A DNA stretch of 64,000 nucleotides from the NCBI RefSeq assembly GCF_000801105.2, contig NC_079513.1:24396273-24460272 (forward strand), read 5' to 3'. This stretch comes from Raphanus sativus. Its lineage: Eukaryota; Streptophyta; Magnoliopsida; Brassicales; Brassicaceae. Below, piece after piece: positions 12,850 through 24,245 of the stretch (the first letter of the stretch is position 1; each line of letters starts with the position of its first letter). Under the pieces are notes generated by a model. It did no database searches. It was not told the DNA's origin and saw nothing but the letters and a program-made list of their open reading frames with translations. The position numbers and the translations under genes were made by a program.

Positions 12850-13189
12850 ACTTTATGATTCAAGTATACTACAAATGCCATTGCAAGAATTTTTAAAACT
12901 ATGCTAGGTATGTTTAAAAAGAAAAGATAGTCAATAGATTAGGAGTTCTGCCAAACTAAAAAAGGTAAATTAATGATAAGATGCGGGAAACAGAAAAAGA
13001 TGAGAAAATGTTGCAAGCTTTTTTTATAAAAAATATAACAATCCCCGGATTCTATAGTTTACAAAAATGAAATAATCAGAGATCTGAGAAAGAGAAATGT
13101 GTATAGATATATATAAGTGGCAAAACAATTTCTCTAAAGACGATCAATATTAATAAAATTACGTTCTGTGTAGTTCCAAAAAATGCCCG

Positions 13190-16036
13190 TCATGGTGAGG
13201 AGACGGCCTCTATGGCGCTACCCAATGGCCACGCAGCTTCCACTGCATGCTCTCCGTACTTCACCTTCTTCACTAACGTTATCGTTTGCGATGGCTCCAA
13301 TCCTATTTTTATTTCATGCCCCAAAAAAATCAATAAAAGTTGACAAATGCATAAACACAAAAAATAAAAACAAACTTCAAACATGGACCAGTCGACCAGA
13401 TCATTATCCTAAACTTGCGTTTATCAAAGATATAAGTTTATGACATTCATCATACAATGTCAGTGTATTAACACTTCTCCACTCTTATATATGGCATACT
13501 GTATAGTGTGTTAATATATCCTAAACCTAGAGATAATTTGTGCAGTATTTTGTATGGGGAAGAAAGTGAGTTGATACTTACCGAATCCATTAACGAGCAG
13601 AGTATATTGGTAAACGAGATCCATGCACAAGTAAGGCAAATTATCTTCTTCCACACGTGGGAACTTTGATTTTCCCTCCTCCATCTTCATACTACAAGCT
13701 TTCTTTGCTGCTTTCTCAAAATCCATTGGACGAACTGTAGCAACAGGTTGCTTGGGGTCTACGAATCCAGCCTGTGCACATGACCAAATCCCATTGTCCC
13801 GAGTTTAACGAAGAAACAACAGGTTGTGGTGTGTAAATGGGGTTTAAAGAAAGAAAAGAAGAGGTGTCTTTTTTTTTTGTTGGTTTTACCTCAGCAGCAC
13901 GATCGAAGAAAAAAGAAGCAACGAACATGTTCTTTTGGCCGCCACCTCGACCACCATTCCATACTCCACCGAATGTGCATTTCATGTGTGTACAGAGTGT
14001 ATCATTCACTTTGAGTGCGTTGATCGTTAACCTCCGGCACTCATCGAGACTCGCGCCAGATTGCACAGCAGCGGCTTTAAATTCTTCTCCTCCATACTTG
14101 TAAGTACCTACAGTGATGCAATATGTCAGAGAAGAAATGAAAAAAAAAAACTATTCATTCTATCTGCTAGGAGCAATTGCATGTTCAGAGAGTTCTAGCT
14201 AAAGGATGTCAAATTTAATGACAATAATGAAATCATGTGCCATACGATGAGGATAAATGCAAAGAAGTCTAGTTGGAAAGAAACAGATTTCATGATAAAA
14301 CAATACTCTCTCACCATCATAGCCTGTCATGATGCAGGGGCTGATTGAATCTTCAGAAACTTTCAAAATCTCTGCTCGGGCGGCCAATAATCCGTAATGT
14401 AAGTAACTACAAGCAATAAGAGGCAAATAGCATCTCACATTAAAGATTTTACAACATAAACAAATTGTGTGGCTGGCATGCAAGGAAGAAGAGATTTGAA
14501 AAAACATAAAAATCAAGGAAACCATAACAGCTGGCAAACCTGTGAACATAGAGGAAATACTTCCGTCCCTTTAGAAACATTTCTCTGACATAAGAATCCT
14601 CTCCTTCTAATGGTTTTGGTGCAGTTGCAGCATCTTCCTCGGATATAGCATATGCCATTTGTACAGAACCCCCTCCAAGATCAACCACTCCAACAGTATC
14701 TGAGTATGGTTTTCCCAGGTTCCTTAGCAAGTAGTTAATTGTCACCTGCAAAGTCGAAGCCTGTTAAACTAGACTTCAAAATATTACAGTTGCCAACTGA
14801 ACATTTCTTATTGAATGATTAAGAAACTAGAGGAAATTGAACGCTTCTTAATGAATTAGTAAGAAACTTGGAAAGGATAACATTTTTCAGGATAAGATTA
14901 TACACGCAGACACATTAGGAATACAGCAACATGACTTCCTGTAAGACACGAACGACAACTTACCCACTGATAAGAACCTTCTTGGGCACCATCCAGCACA
15001 GTAACAGCATTTGCCTCAGTTTTCAGCATGCTTCTATCTCTCAAGAGCTCCTTAACCTTATATACAAAATTACAATGACGTATAAGATCTAACTGAGCAG
15101 GCAAATGTTCATGAGAAAATATATAGAGATAAAAACTACCGCTTGCAAAATGTTCTCAGATGCTTCATGGCCAAGCGTCCTCAACCCTGCAGTTGCCTAA
15201 CGCAAAAAAAAACATTTCAGATAACTAACAAAATTAAACAACGACAACACACGAATAGCTACTCTGTTTCCCATACCCCAACTCTAACAGGTGTCTTGGG
15301 ACGCAACTCCCGTGGAACAGAAGCTTCCGCTTTGTCAAGAAGAGACACCAAAGAGTTCGCCGCTTGACGTGGATCAGTAGGATAAGCGCTCAATCCTGGT
15401 TTTAGCTGGAAATCAAATCAGTGAACAGTTTAGAGCCAAAAAATCTCCAACAATCATATCAACTTAAACAACACAAAATGTAATTAAGAGACTGAATCAA
15501 GCTAACGAGATCTATCAAACAATGCAGGTAAAAACGGTAGTTCTAATGCCACATCAAGTACGCATTCATGAACAATCTCTCCAATCCAAACTGTTTGCTA
15601 CCTGCAGGAAGAGCTCAAGTTCATTCCCGAGAGGAAGAAGATCCAGATTCCGATCAAAACAGTAGACATGAACACGGCTACCAGAGCTTCCAGCATCGAA
15701 AACCACAGCGTAGTTCTTCGGAGGCCTCGAGTTGGGGCCTCTCTTGCGGTTAAGCACCGTGTACTCTTCAACCACCGCGTCGGACGCCGATCTCCCAGGC
15801 ACTAGCAGAAGAACGAGACCGATCAGCACGACGGGAACCGAAATCAAGAGCAGGATACCTCGGTGGCGCTGGATCTTATCGGCGATGGACTCGTGCCGTC
15901 CGATAATACCTCGCTTGGCCGCCGTCGTCTTCCCTCCTCCGCCGTCGACAGAGAGGAGTCCCTGGTGAGATTCGGAGGAGGAGGAAGGGGAATGGTGACC
16001 GGAGGAGGAGACGGTTGCGGCGGCTCCGGACTCCAT
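13190..16036 (-). CDS. APY2: Apyrase (ecto/Golgi NTP diphosphohydrolase), APY2-like
   Basis: A GDA1/CD39 nucleoside tri/diphosphatase, which hydrolyses NTP/NDP; Arabidopsis APY1/APY2 act in the Golgi and possibly outside the cell and support growth. Nine exons join in frame: 16036-15602, 15405-15277, 15196-15140, 15056-14964, 14745-14540, 14406-14315, 14107-13890, 13771-13582, 13302-13190, all with GT-AG introns, giving 510 aa. Residues 61-80 form a signal-anchor membrane helix after a Ser-rich cytosolic tail. Apyrase conserved regions are visible: ACR1 FDAGSSGSR (113-121), ACR2 VGATAGLR, ACR3 [11 protein letters not shown] and ACR4 [13 protein letters not shown]. An in-frame TAA lies shortly upstream of ATG 16036, which fixes the start. 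The N-terminal [12 protein letters not shown] is typical of APY2 (At5g18280, recalled). A broken partial copy lies at 35.2-35.9 kb. Confidence 0.93.
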
Positions 16037-17807
16037 GAGCTCAGAGGAGGAAGGCGAACGGTAGCGGATCTTACCGTTGGACGACGCCGTGGTCTGCGGC
16101 GGATCCTGTAACGGCTCCAGATTCGAACGATGGGGTTAATAAGAGCGAATTGATCTGGAGAAAAGCTGGATGTTACCTTGAAGCTTCTTCTTCGAGATCT
16201 GTATTTGTATTTGAGCGAGAGATACAGACAAAAGACGTTACTGGCTTTTACGATTGCGGGAGAGACAGTAACTCCCACTCAAATTCGTTAAACTTGAAAT
16301 TTTTTACCGAGTGAGAGTGTAAAATAAGTATCATAATGTTTGCTTGATTTACATAAACAACCCTGATTTATTATTCGATGTAAGTTCTGTCTTTATACTT
16401 TTCATTGTAACTCTTAGGAACAAATTTATGTAATTTTAATTCTTGCAAATAAGTGGTGATGATGAGTCTTTACCAAAGGAACCAAACAACCTTAAGACTT
16501 TGATGCTTAGATAGTCTATGACATTTTCACACTAGTGACCGGTTTATGTGGGTTATTATAGCTGTGTAACATCTATTAACAAGACAAGTAACACACTGCT
16601 TTTGTAATCCTTTAAGGCCCTCACAATCTTGTCTATCTTTGTTCGTGGCACTGGCAGGATCATGAATCAGAAACATCAACAAAATAAACTAAGGGTACCA
16701 AAACTCAGGCCATCTTTAGGCACGTTTACCTGGAGATTATGTTTCAACTTCAGGGAATAATAGGCATTCAAAAATTCAAATTCTTTCATGCTTTTATTAT
16801 CTAAGGTAAATTTCTCGAAAATAAATATTTCATCCGTTCTAATAAGATCATGTTTTTTAAAAAAGTAGTGTCAAAAAGATACATGTTTTTACATTTTCAA
16901 TGTATTAACTAATTATAAATTTTAATTTTGAAAAATATAATCATGTTTGTTAAAATCTTATTGGCTAAAAATTGTCGAGAATAATTAATTATGAAAATAA
17001 TGCATTGATACTAAGTTGTTTATATGTTTTAACAAGTGTAAAATTTTAAAACATACATCTTTTGAAACCGAATGAGTAATGGTCGGAAAATATTAAATTG
17101 AAAATGTAGTATGTGAGTTGTCATTTACGTCATATATAATTAAAAAGATTATTGTACACTAAGTAGTAAATATCACTTATTCTCAAACTAAACTTTATTA
17201 TTTTTATTATTATATACTGATATTGTTGACCAAAAAAAAATATATACTGACATTTATTTATTTTTTGTCAAAATCCTGAAATTTATCTCTTCATTTGTTT
17301 CCATGAAATGGTGTCTCTCTCTTGCATGTTGCTTTACTGTTTAAGTTGCATTTGTAATATTGTTTTTATATGCAGTTGGCTGAACGTAATAAGAAAACAT
17401 AAGTTGCAAGTTAAGAATTAGGAAAGACACATGAAGAACAAAGCATAAAGATCAATTATACTAATATTCATATTCAGCTAGCAAATTAAGATCAATTCAA
17501 TTTCTAAAGCAAATCTATCTTAATTAAAATGCATGTGGTTAATCAATAATAAATTTGTGTTAATGGTTTGTTTATGTATATTCATCTCCCTCAAATAAAT
17601 CAAGTTATATTATACATGTAACTTTAGTTACATATATCTGAAATTTGGTTAACAAAACAATATTGTCATGCGTATGCGTATCATATGGTCAAAACTAGTA
17701 CATATATAAAGTCATTGAGTTTTTGACAGTGCCAACTCTAACTCTGTTCCCTTTTCAACGATAATAAAAAAAAAGTGCATCCTATATATAAGCATAAACA
17801 ACAATCA

Positions 17808-17845
<38 letters not shown>

Positions 17846-17972
17846 AAGCTACAATTCTATATTATCAAGAATTCCAAGGAAAGTAGTAAAGAAAACCATA
17901 CATTTCAGAAGCGATGATAACAAGTTGGATCATGATCACATTCAAAAATAAATATTTGAACTCTTTCGTCGT
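16037..17972. other. Intergenic region upstream of the apyrase gene
   Basis: The first ~250 bp hold the apyrase 5' UTR and promoter; a possible donor-like site (minus strand CAAG-GTAACAT near 16176) suggests a 5' UTR intron. The rest is AT-rich. A ~60 bp stretch near 16655-16720 resembles 29655-29715, the 3' flank of the U-box remnant, so it may be a trace of a lost related gene. An (AT)n microsatellite lies at 17811-17842. No other gene is seen. Confidence 0.6.
17811..17842. repeat. (AT)n microsatellite
   Basis: About 32 bp of uninterrupted AT dinucleotides. Confidence 0.9.
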
Positions 17973-18640
17973 TTACACCTTAGGCAAAGGAAAAGACAAA
18001 GAAGGTATATTAGATTTAACATCGTGGAGGCTCATTTTCTTGAGTAGAGGCTCTGGTACTTTGCAGTCTTCAAAGGGCATAACTATTTTAATCTTTAGTT
18101 TTCCACCATAACCATTTTCTATAAAAGTTTTTTTAATGCGTGGGTAAACTTTTTCTGAAGAAAGATCATGGGAAACTCTACCATTCTCCAAGTCCAACCA
18201 CACCGATGTCTTCTTCATGTTATGGAAGGACTTCTTTCCATTCTTTTTATCCGTTTTAGGATTTTCCGAAAGCCTGTGAAACAGAATGAAAAACTCATAT
18301 TTAAGAAACAAACAAAGTTATAAACAACACGACAATAAACTATAAGAATGTCCCAAATAAATATCTACTTGCAGAAAAAGTCAATTACTTGGAGAACTGC
18401 AAGTAGATTGCCATGTTGTTTATAACTTATTTAGGACATCAAAATCAAAATCGATCAACGATAACTTATCGAAGATCAATTTTACGGCATCAAAATCGTT
18501 CTCGATATTGTCTCTTCCGTTGGACAAAATTTAAACCAGTAACTTCTTTAACTCTAGTTTCAGAGAATTGGCGTTTGATGCCGTCCATTCCTCCATTGTA
18601 CACCTCCATTGTACACGAAAAACCCAAAGCGAAATAAATA
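17973..18640 (-). pseudogene. NYN (limkain/MARF1-type) domain gene fragment
   Basis: The frame at 17973-18311 encodes KKTSVWLDLENGRVSHDL followed by KVYPRIKKTFIENGYGGKLK, the beginning of an NYN nuclease-like domain as in the large crucifer family of limkain-type putative endonucleases, where the SVW-D-EN motif holds the first catalytic Asp. The usual later acidic residues and GDxDF motif are absent because the frame ends at SFPLPKV. A possible acceptor (TTTCACAG) lies near 18276. Upstream, 18430-18620 has a coding-like stretch (NIENDFDAVKLIFDKLSLID) with an in-frame stop before it. I infer a truncated or decayed gene; a short functional gene is less likely. Confidence 0.45.
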
Positions 18641-19214
18641 GAAATCTTAGAAACAAAACTGAAAAAAAAGAAAACATACTTATTAGTTAGTTTTTCAGTT
18701 TTGAGTTTTTTTTTTCTTTTTTATAGTTACTTTCACCATATGTGTATATTGCCACCTCATATCCATGCTTTTTTCTGATTGGCTCAGAAAAGAAAATATA
18801 TTTTCCGATCATTTATTTTTATTAAAAACTAAAACTTTCAAATCTGTAAGCATGCTATGGTCAATGTTTAGTTTTGAGTTTTTTTTTATGTTACTGTGTT
18901 CATAAATAAGACTGTTTTCTTTACGATACATCATTGATTTACACTCTAGCAGTGTTCTTGGTCAACAAAATTACTAACGGAACGGTGTTCATAAAGTTTT
19001 AGCTAATGTTTATGAGATTGCACGCATATAACATTTATGAAATTATTGATTATATTACCACAAATGTAATCATCAAAATCAATCCAATAAACATAAGAAA
19101 AAAATACGCTAACTGTGATCACCATGTTTCTGGTAAGTCGATACTTAGATAAACTTGATTCTATATGTAATCAAAGACAAGAATATCACACACATTATAT
19201 TGGTCATCATCAGT
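18641..19214. other. Intergenic spacer
   Basis: AT-rich sequence between the NYN fragment and the SKIP pseudogene. A stretch near 18690-18830 (TTTTTCAGTTTTGAG, GCCACCT, CTGATTGG) weakly resembles 35885-36060. No gene is seen. Confidence 0.5.
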
Positions 19215-19717
19215 GGGGTGAGTACATCATCCCTTGTTCCTGGTTAAACTTTTTCGCTTGTACAACGGTCTATATCTCTTGTGATCTTGCTCTTACTCTT
19301 CCCCATGGCAGCATCCTTACCTTCAAACATTATTTTCCTTGGACGCTCTTCTCGAATCCTCTGCCTCCTCTTAATCTCGTCAGACCGGGATTTTTGGGCT
19401 AGAGCCCTAAGCTCCAGCTCTTTTCTTTCCGTGTCCCATCACCATCTCCTTATCGCATTGAAACAGCCTCCCTAGATTTCTGCTCAGCCACATAGAGGGT
19501 TTCCGATAACTTGACAAAGTCATCACTGACCTGAACATCTTGCAGCAGACCAAAGCAAGACGTTTTTCTAGAGGGATCGTATACCCTTTTGAGTTTTTCC
19601 AACTGGAGATACAAGGACCGATCTTCCAGTCTTGTTGGTCCTTCACACTAACAGGCCTAGACGGCGAATGCATGACTGGAACAGGAGGAGAAGAACAAGA
19701 AGAAGCCCTTGGAACTT
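19215..19717 (-). pseudogene. SKIP/SNW-domain pseudogene, 3' part
   Basis: Minus-strand translation in shifting frames matches SNW/SKIP, a spliceosome and transcription cofactor: HKKVPRASS, then VKDQQDWKIGPCISSWKN, GYTIPLEKRLA, then after a frameshift DVQVSDDFVKLSETLYVAEQ, then LRALAQKSRSDE, IREERPRK, KDAAMGKSKSKITRD and a last trace near 19225. Several frameshifts, an internal deletion and stops make it a pseudogene. Its 5' part continues at 24597-24840 on the far side of the Copia element: the flanks rejoin exactly at the target site, between KHK and KVPRASS. Confidence 0.85.
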
Positions 19718-19722
19718 TCTTG
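19718..19722. other. Target site duplication, left (TCTTG)
   Basis: TCTTG immediately precedes the left LTR and is repeated directly after the right LTR at 24592-24596. The 5 bp length is typical for LTR retrotransposon integration. Confidence 0.95.
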
Positions 19723-20068
19723 TGTGAAAGATAAGAAAACAGAGACAAAACTTGAACTTTGAATACTTTCACCTTACTTCAATTAGGGTTTTACAAGGTC
19801 TTTAAATAGACAAGAGAAGGATCTAGAGACTCTACTCCTCACAGCTAAGAGGATAAGATTACAAGCTGTAAAGAAGACTTAGTCAAGACAAACAGACAAG
19901 AGAGATAGAAATCGGTTAGACAGCAGAGCTGCTCCTTTCACCGTACACTCTGCTCTGTCGTTACACTTTGGGAAAGATAGCCGTTGGTTACTCTGCAATA
20001 GATTCACAGATGGGCCTGAGGTCTGTTGGGCTGTATCATCGAGGCCCATTGGAGTCTGATCACTAACA
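19723..20068 (-). repeat. Copia 3' LTR
   Basis: 346 bp, apparently identical to 24246-24591. It is the 3' LTR because the element reads on the minus strand. The gag-pol frame continues into it for its last 63 codons including the stop. A TATA-like TATTTAAA is present on the minus strand near 19800. Confidence 0.95.
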
Positions 20069-23000
20069 TTCCCCCTCAAACTTGGAGGAGGTTTGTCTAC
20101 ACCAAGTTTGCTCCTTAGCTCCATAAACGGTTTTCTTGGTAAGGATTTAGTAAAGATGTCTGCTGTTTGTTCCAAAGCAGGGATGTGTCTGGTCTCAATC
20201 AACCCAAGAGCAACCTGCTCACGTATATAGTGATAATCAGTGTCAAAATGTTTCGACCTGTTGTGAAGAGCAGGATTTGTGCTTAGATACACAGCTGAAA
20301 GATTGTCACAAAGAAGCATTGTCGCCATGGGTTGAGGAATGTTGACATCACGGAGCAGACAGGAAATCCAGGCAATCTCTTGAGCTGTAGCTCCCAACGC
20401 ACGGTACTCAGCTTCGGTTGAGGATCGAGACACAGTTGGCTGCCGTTTTGCAGACCAAGAGATGAGGTTTGGACCAAGGAGAGTGCAGTAGCCAGTAGTG
20501 GAGCGTCTAGTCTCAGAGCAACCTGCCCAATCACTGTCGCAGAACGCAGAAAGAGTTAAGCAGGAGTCTTTTTGAATGTGCAAGCCAAGCTCCAGTGTCC
20601 CCTTGATGTATCGCAGTATGCGTTTTAGAAGACCAAAGTCGGAGACAGTAGGAAGATGCATACGTTGACACACATAGTTAACGGCATACTGAATATCCGG
20701 CCGAGTAATAGTTAGATACTGAAGCTTCCCCGCCAAGCTTCTGAAATAAGTTGGTTCAGGGAAGGGAGTCGTGTCCTGTTGCTCGATCCGTTGAGGCAAA
20801 GGTGTGGCCATGGGATTGCAGTCACTCATAGCTGCTTGATGTAATATATCTTCAGCATAAGCACGTTGATGCATAAAGATTCCCTCAGAATGAGTCTGTA
20901 TCTCAATACCCAAGAAGTAACGAGGTTCTCCAAGATCTTTCATAGAAAATCTGCTGTTAAGCTTGTCAAGAAGATGTTGCAACAGAGCTTCATCGTTACC
21001 CGTAAGCAGGATGTCATCAACGTAGAGAAGAAAGACTAAAGTCTTGCCCTGATGATGATAAGTAAACAGCGACGGATCCGATTTACTACAGCGAAAGCCA
21101 AAGTCAATCAAGAAGTGGCTGAACGTATCAAACCAAGCCCGAGGTGCTTGTTTAAGACCATATAGGGCCTTCGTGAGTTTGCAGACGTGATTAGGACGAG
21201 CTGGATCAACAAAACCATCAGGTTGGAACATGTAAACTGGTTCCTGCAACTCACCATGTAAGAAAGCACTAGTAACATCCAACTGCTTGATGGACCATCC
21301 CTTTGCAACCGCAACATTGAGAACCAAGCGGATAGTGGCTGTTCGAACAACAGGGCTAAACGTCTCAAGATAGTCAAGCCCCTCCTCTTGCTCGAAACCT
21401 TTCCCAACCAGACGAGCTTTTAACTTTCTCACTGTTCCATCTGGATTAAATTTCACTGTGAAAACCCAACGACTGCTCAGCACATTCATATCTTCAGTGT
21501 AGGGGACAAGAGTCCAAGTATTGAGCATATGTATGGTCTCCATCTCTTCACAAACTGCACCATTCCAACCAGGGTGAGCCATAGCTGCAGCAATGTTCTT
21601 GGGAATTGACGTATCATACTTAGGAGCCAGAAGAACATATCGAGCATTGGGTTTATGAATGCCAGCTTTCCCCCTTGTTTGCATCGGATGAGCATTCACT
21701 TGAGGAGCAGGAGGAGCCACAGGAGGTTGAGGTACAACTGGGGATGGAGGTAATTCATCATCAATATCAGCTTGTGGGGAAGGAGGTGGAGTTGGTAGAG
21801 GAGGAGGATTAGGAAGACTGACAGGAGGAGCAAGGATGCGGGTTATCTGTTCAGGAGGAACAGGGGTTTTTGATGGGTTGGTTGCAAGCTGCCAAGCTCT
21901 AAGAAGATCCGTTTTATACCGTGGCACAAATGACTGATAATCTGTTTTGAAGGGATACACTTCTTCATCAAACACTGCGTGACGAGTAATATAAACTTTG
22001 CCTGTGGGTGGGTGAAGACAGCGATACCCTTTATACTGAGGAGTGTAGCCTATAAACACACACTGCAAAGACCGTGGCTCAAACTTGTGAGCTGTCTGGG
22101 ATCGAAGACAGGGATAGCAGGCAGTACCAAAGGCTCTCAAAGAAGAGTAGTCTGGCTTACAACCCATCAACAGCTCAAACGGACTCTTCTTTGTGCCTTC
22201 TGATTCAACAATAGGTAGAAGATTTCCAATGAAGCTTGCCGTATAGAAGGCTTCTACCCAGTGATGAAGAGGAAGGTGAGACTGAAACATCATCGCTAGA
22301 CCAAGCTCGATGAGATGTCTATGTTTTCTCTCAGCAAGACCATTTTGCTGAGGAGTATATGGACAAGAGATTCGTTGCTGAATACCGTTACACTGCAAAT
22401 ACTCTTTTAGTCTTGTACTAGTGAACTCTCCACCACCGTCAGTTTGTAGCTCTTTTATCTTTGTTGTAAACTGATTTTCAACAAGATTTTTGAATGCAAC
22501 AAAGACAGAGTAGAAGTCGGATTTGAGTTTCATAGGATAGAACCAAGAGAATCTTGTAAACTCATCCACAAATACTGCATAAAAGCGAAATCCTTGATTT
22601 GATACAATAGGAGAGGGACCCCATAGATCACAGTGTAACCGATCTAGGGGCTGAGCTACACTAGAAAGAGAAGAAAAAAACTTTAGCCTACTGCTCTTCC
22701 CCATTTGGCAAGGCTCACAAACAGGGGTCACTGATTTGCTCTTATTGATAATAATGTCCTTGCTGATACTTAGTTGTTGGAGAAGCTTCAGATTGGAGTG
22801 ACCAAGACGGTTGTGCCATACTGCCTCTGAAGCTGTAACATGCCTGTCCGAGAAGTTCACTTCTTTCCTCTGATTCCCCAACTGATACAGATCTCTATTT
22901 CGTGGACCCTTTGCCACCACCTTCAGCTTATCGAGATCAATCACATAGACATTATGAGCATCAAAGAACACACCACAGTTTTGGTCATCACAGAGTTTAG

Positions 23001-24207
23001 ATACAGACATCAATGTGTGCTTTATATCCGGACATACCAGAACATCAGATAAAAGAAGAGTACCTGACGCTGAGGAGATGGTTGCAGATCCAGTGTGAGT
23101 AATGGGCAAATAAGCTCCATCTCCCACCATTACAGCATCGGTTCCTTCATAAGGGTGGACATTCTGAAGATTGGCAGTGTTAGAGGTGACGTGCGTGGAG
23201 GCACCTGAGTCAGGAATCCACTCTCTGCCATCTTCGTCAACCATACGCATGGATGAGAAAGCTGCATTACTCTGATAGGTGTTGTCAAACCTATTGTAGC
23301 ACTTCAGAGCAGTGTGTCCCGTTCTCCCACAAATCTGACATGTAGGTCGCTCACCAGTACCTCCAGAGGGCGTTTGATGCTGAGAAAAGCCTCGACCTCT
23401 GCTTGTGTATCCTCCTCTTCCTCTGGTAAAGCCTGAACGACCACGACCTCTGTAGTTAGGGTTGTATGATGGAGCCGTGTTTCTGTACTCCTGCGACTGT
23501 TCTTTCTGTTGAGTAGAGAAAGCAAGATGAGGCGTGACTGGTGACTGTTCCTCATAAGACTGGAGTTTGCAGTCAAAGCCCTGAACTTCAGAGATAACAT
23601 CGTTAAATGTTGGGGGAGGGAACTTCGACAGAGAACTCTGGATGACGGTAGCAATAGGGTCATAGTCTCGAGTTAGACCATTAAGAAATCCGAAAATCTT
23701 CATGGACTCTTCAACTGGCTTGCCTATTGCACTGAGAGAGTCACAGATTGCTTTGAAATCTCTACAATACACAGACAAGCTCTTATCTTTCTTGTTGATG
23801 AGCTGGAGACTGCGACGCAACGAGAACTCTCTTGCAACTGAGCTTTTGTTAAAGTTCTCAGCTAAAGAGATCCAGACATCACGAGAGTTGGTGAGCGTGT
23901 GAACGGTACCCAAGACTTCTTCGGATAGAGTCCCATAGATCCAGGAGCGGACTAGTTGGTCAGAACAGAACCAAGCTTCATAGAGAGGGTTTGGTTCCTC
24001 GACTTGAACTTCATCGCGAGTGACGGTATGGGTTTGAGCTGGAGCTACAGACGCACCAGTAACGAAGCCTAGAAGTTTCTGGCTTGACAAAAGTGACTCA
24101 ATCTGGGTTTTCCACAAGAGATAGTTGCTATCATTGAGCTTCAAAGTGACAGAGCTCAACACATGAATGTTACTAGGAAAAGGATAGAGATTTCGGTTAT
24201 CCGCCAT
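19879..24207 (-). CDS. Copia gag-pol polyprotein (1442 aa, intact)
   Basis: A single uninterrupted frame for the retrotransposon polyprotein that packages and integrates the element. Domains in order: gag (about 1-280), CCHC zinc knuckle CQICGRTGHTALKC (about 288-301), aspartic protease with the DSG triad (about 332), GAG-pre-integrase H-H-C-C ending CEPCQ (about 500), integrase core with Asp about 526, Asp about 590 and Glu about 623, reverse transcriptase with YVDDILL (about 1062), and RNase H with STEAEYRAL (about 1265). All key residues are present. The frame passes the usual end of pol and runs into the 3' LTR, adding a tail of about 62 residues. The ATG lies just inside the primer-binding site, as is normal. 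Confidence 0.95.
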   Translation of the reverse strand: MADNRNLYPFPSNIHVLSSVTLKLNDSNYLLWKTQIESLLSSQKLLGFVTGASVAPAQTHTVTRDEVQVEEPNPLYEAWFCSDQLVRSWIYGTLSEEVLGTVHTLTNSRDVWISLAENFNKSSVAREFSLRRSLQLINKKDKSLSVYCRDFKAICDSLSAIGKPVEESMKIFGFLNGLTRDYDPIATVIQSSLSKFPPPTFNDVISEVQGFDCKLQSYEEQSPVTPHLAFSTQQKEQSQEYRNTAPSYNPNYRGRGRSGFTRGRGGYTSRGRGFSQHQTPSGGTGERPTCQICGRTGHTALKCYNRFDNTYQSNAAFSSMRMVDEDGREWIPDSGASTHVTSNTANLQNVHPYEGTDAVMVGDGAYLPITHTGSATISSASGTLLLSDVLVCPDIKHTLMSVSKLCDDQNCGVFFDAHNVYVIDLDKLKVVAKGPRNRDLYQLGNQRKEVNFSDRHVTASEAVWHNRLGHSNLKLLQQLSISKDIIINKSKSVTPVCEPCQMGKSSRLKFFSSLSSVAQPLDRLHCDLWGPSPIVSNQGFRFYAVFVDEFTRFSWFYPMKLKSDFYSVFVAFKNLVENQFTTKIKELQTDGGGEFTSTRLKEYLQCNGIQQRISCPYTPQQNGLAERKHRHLIELGLAMMFQSHLPLHHWVEAFYTASFIGNLLPIVESEGTKKSPFELLMGCKPDYSSLRAFGTACYPCLRSQTAHKFEPRSLQCVFIGYTPQYKGYRCLHPPTGKVYITRHAVFDEEVYPFKTDYQSFVPRYKTDLLRAWQLATNPSKTPVPPEQITRILAPPVSLPNPPPLPTPPPSPQADIDDELPPSPVVPQPPVAPPAPQVNAHPMQTRGKAGIHKPNARYVLLAPKYDTSIPKNIAAAMAHPGWNGAVCEEMETIHMLNTWTLVPYTEDMNVLSSRWVFTVKFNPDGTVRKLKARLVGKGFEQEEGLDYLETFSPVVRTATIRLVLNVAVAKGWSIKQLDVTSAFLHGELQEPVYMFQPDGFVDPARPNHVCKLTKALYGLKQAPRAWFDTFSHFLIDFGFRCSKSDPSLFTYHHQGKTLVFLLYVDDILLTGNDEALLQHLLDKLNSRFSMKDLGEPRYFLGIEIQTHSEGIFMHQRAYAEDILHQAAMSDCNPMATPLPQRIEQQDTTPFPEPTYFRSLAGKLQYLTITRPDIQYAVNYVCQRMHLPTVSDFGLLKRILRYIKGTLELGLHIQKDSCLTLSAFCDSDWAGCSETRRSTTGYCTLLGPNLISWSAKRQPTVSRSSTEAEYRALGATAQEIAWISCLLRDVNIPQPMATMLLCDNLSAVYLSTNPALHNRSKHFDTDYHYIREQVALGLIETRHIPALEQTADIFTKSLPRKPFMELRSKLGVDKPPPSLRGNVSDQTPMGLDDTAQQTSGPSVNLLQSNQRLSFPKCNDRAECTVKGAALLSNRFLSLLSVCLD
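20069..20085 (-). other. Copia polypurine tract
   Basis: On the minus strand a purine-rich tract containing GAGGGGGAA directly abuts the 3' LTR; this is the standard plus-strand priming site of plant Copia elements. Confidence 0.85.
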
Positions 24208-24233
24208 TGTAGCACCTGTTAAGGTTTACAGTA

Positions 24234-24245
24234 GCTCTGATACCA
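24234..24245 (-). other. Copia primer-binding site
   Basis: TGGTATCAGAGC on the minus strand follows the 5' LTR directly; it is complementary to the 3' end of initiator tRNA-Met, the usual primer of plant Copia elements. Confidence 0.9.

Noticed and set aside
12636..12881. 81-aa minus-strand frame at the Helitron end
   Set aside because: Low-complexity AT-rich translation spanning the Helitron terminus; it matches no family I know.
13837..14103. Plus-strand frame over the apyrase 3' half
   Set aside because: A shadow of apyrase exon 7 and its intron.
15844..16278. 144-aa frame overlapping apyrase exon 1 with an N-terminal extension
   Set aside because: It is a different frame from the apyrase; the arginine-rich translation has no family resemblance.
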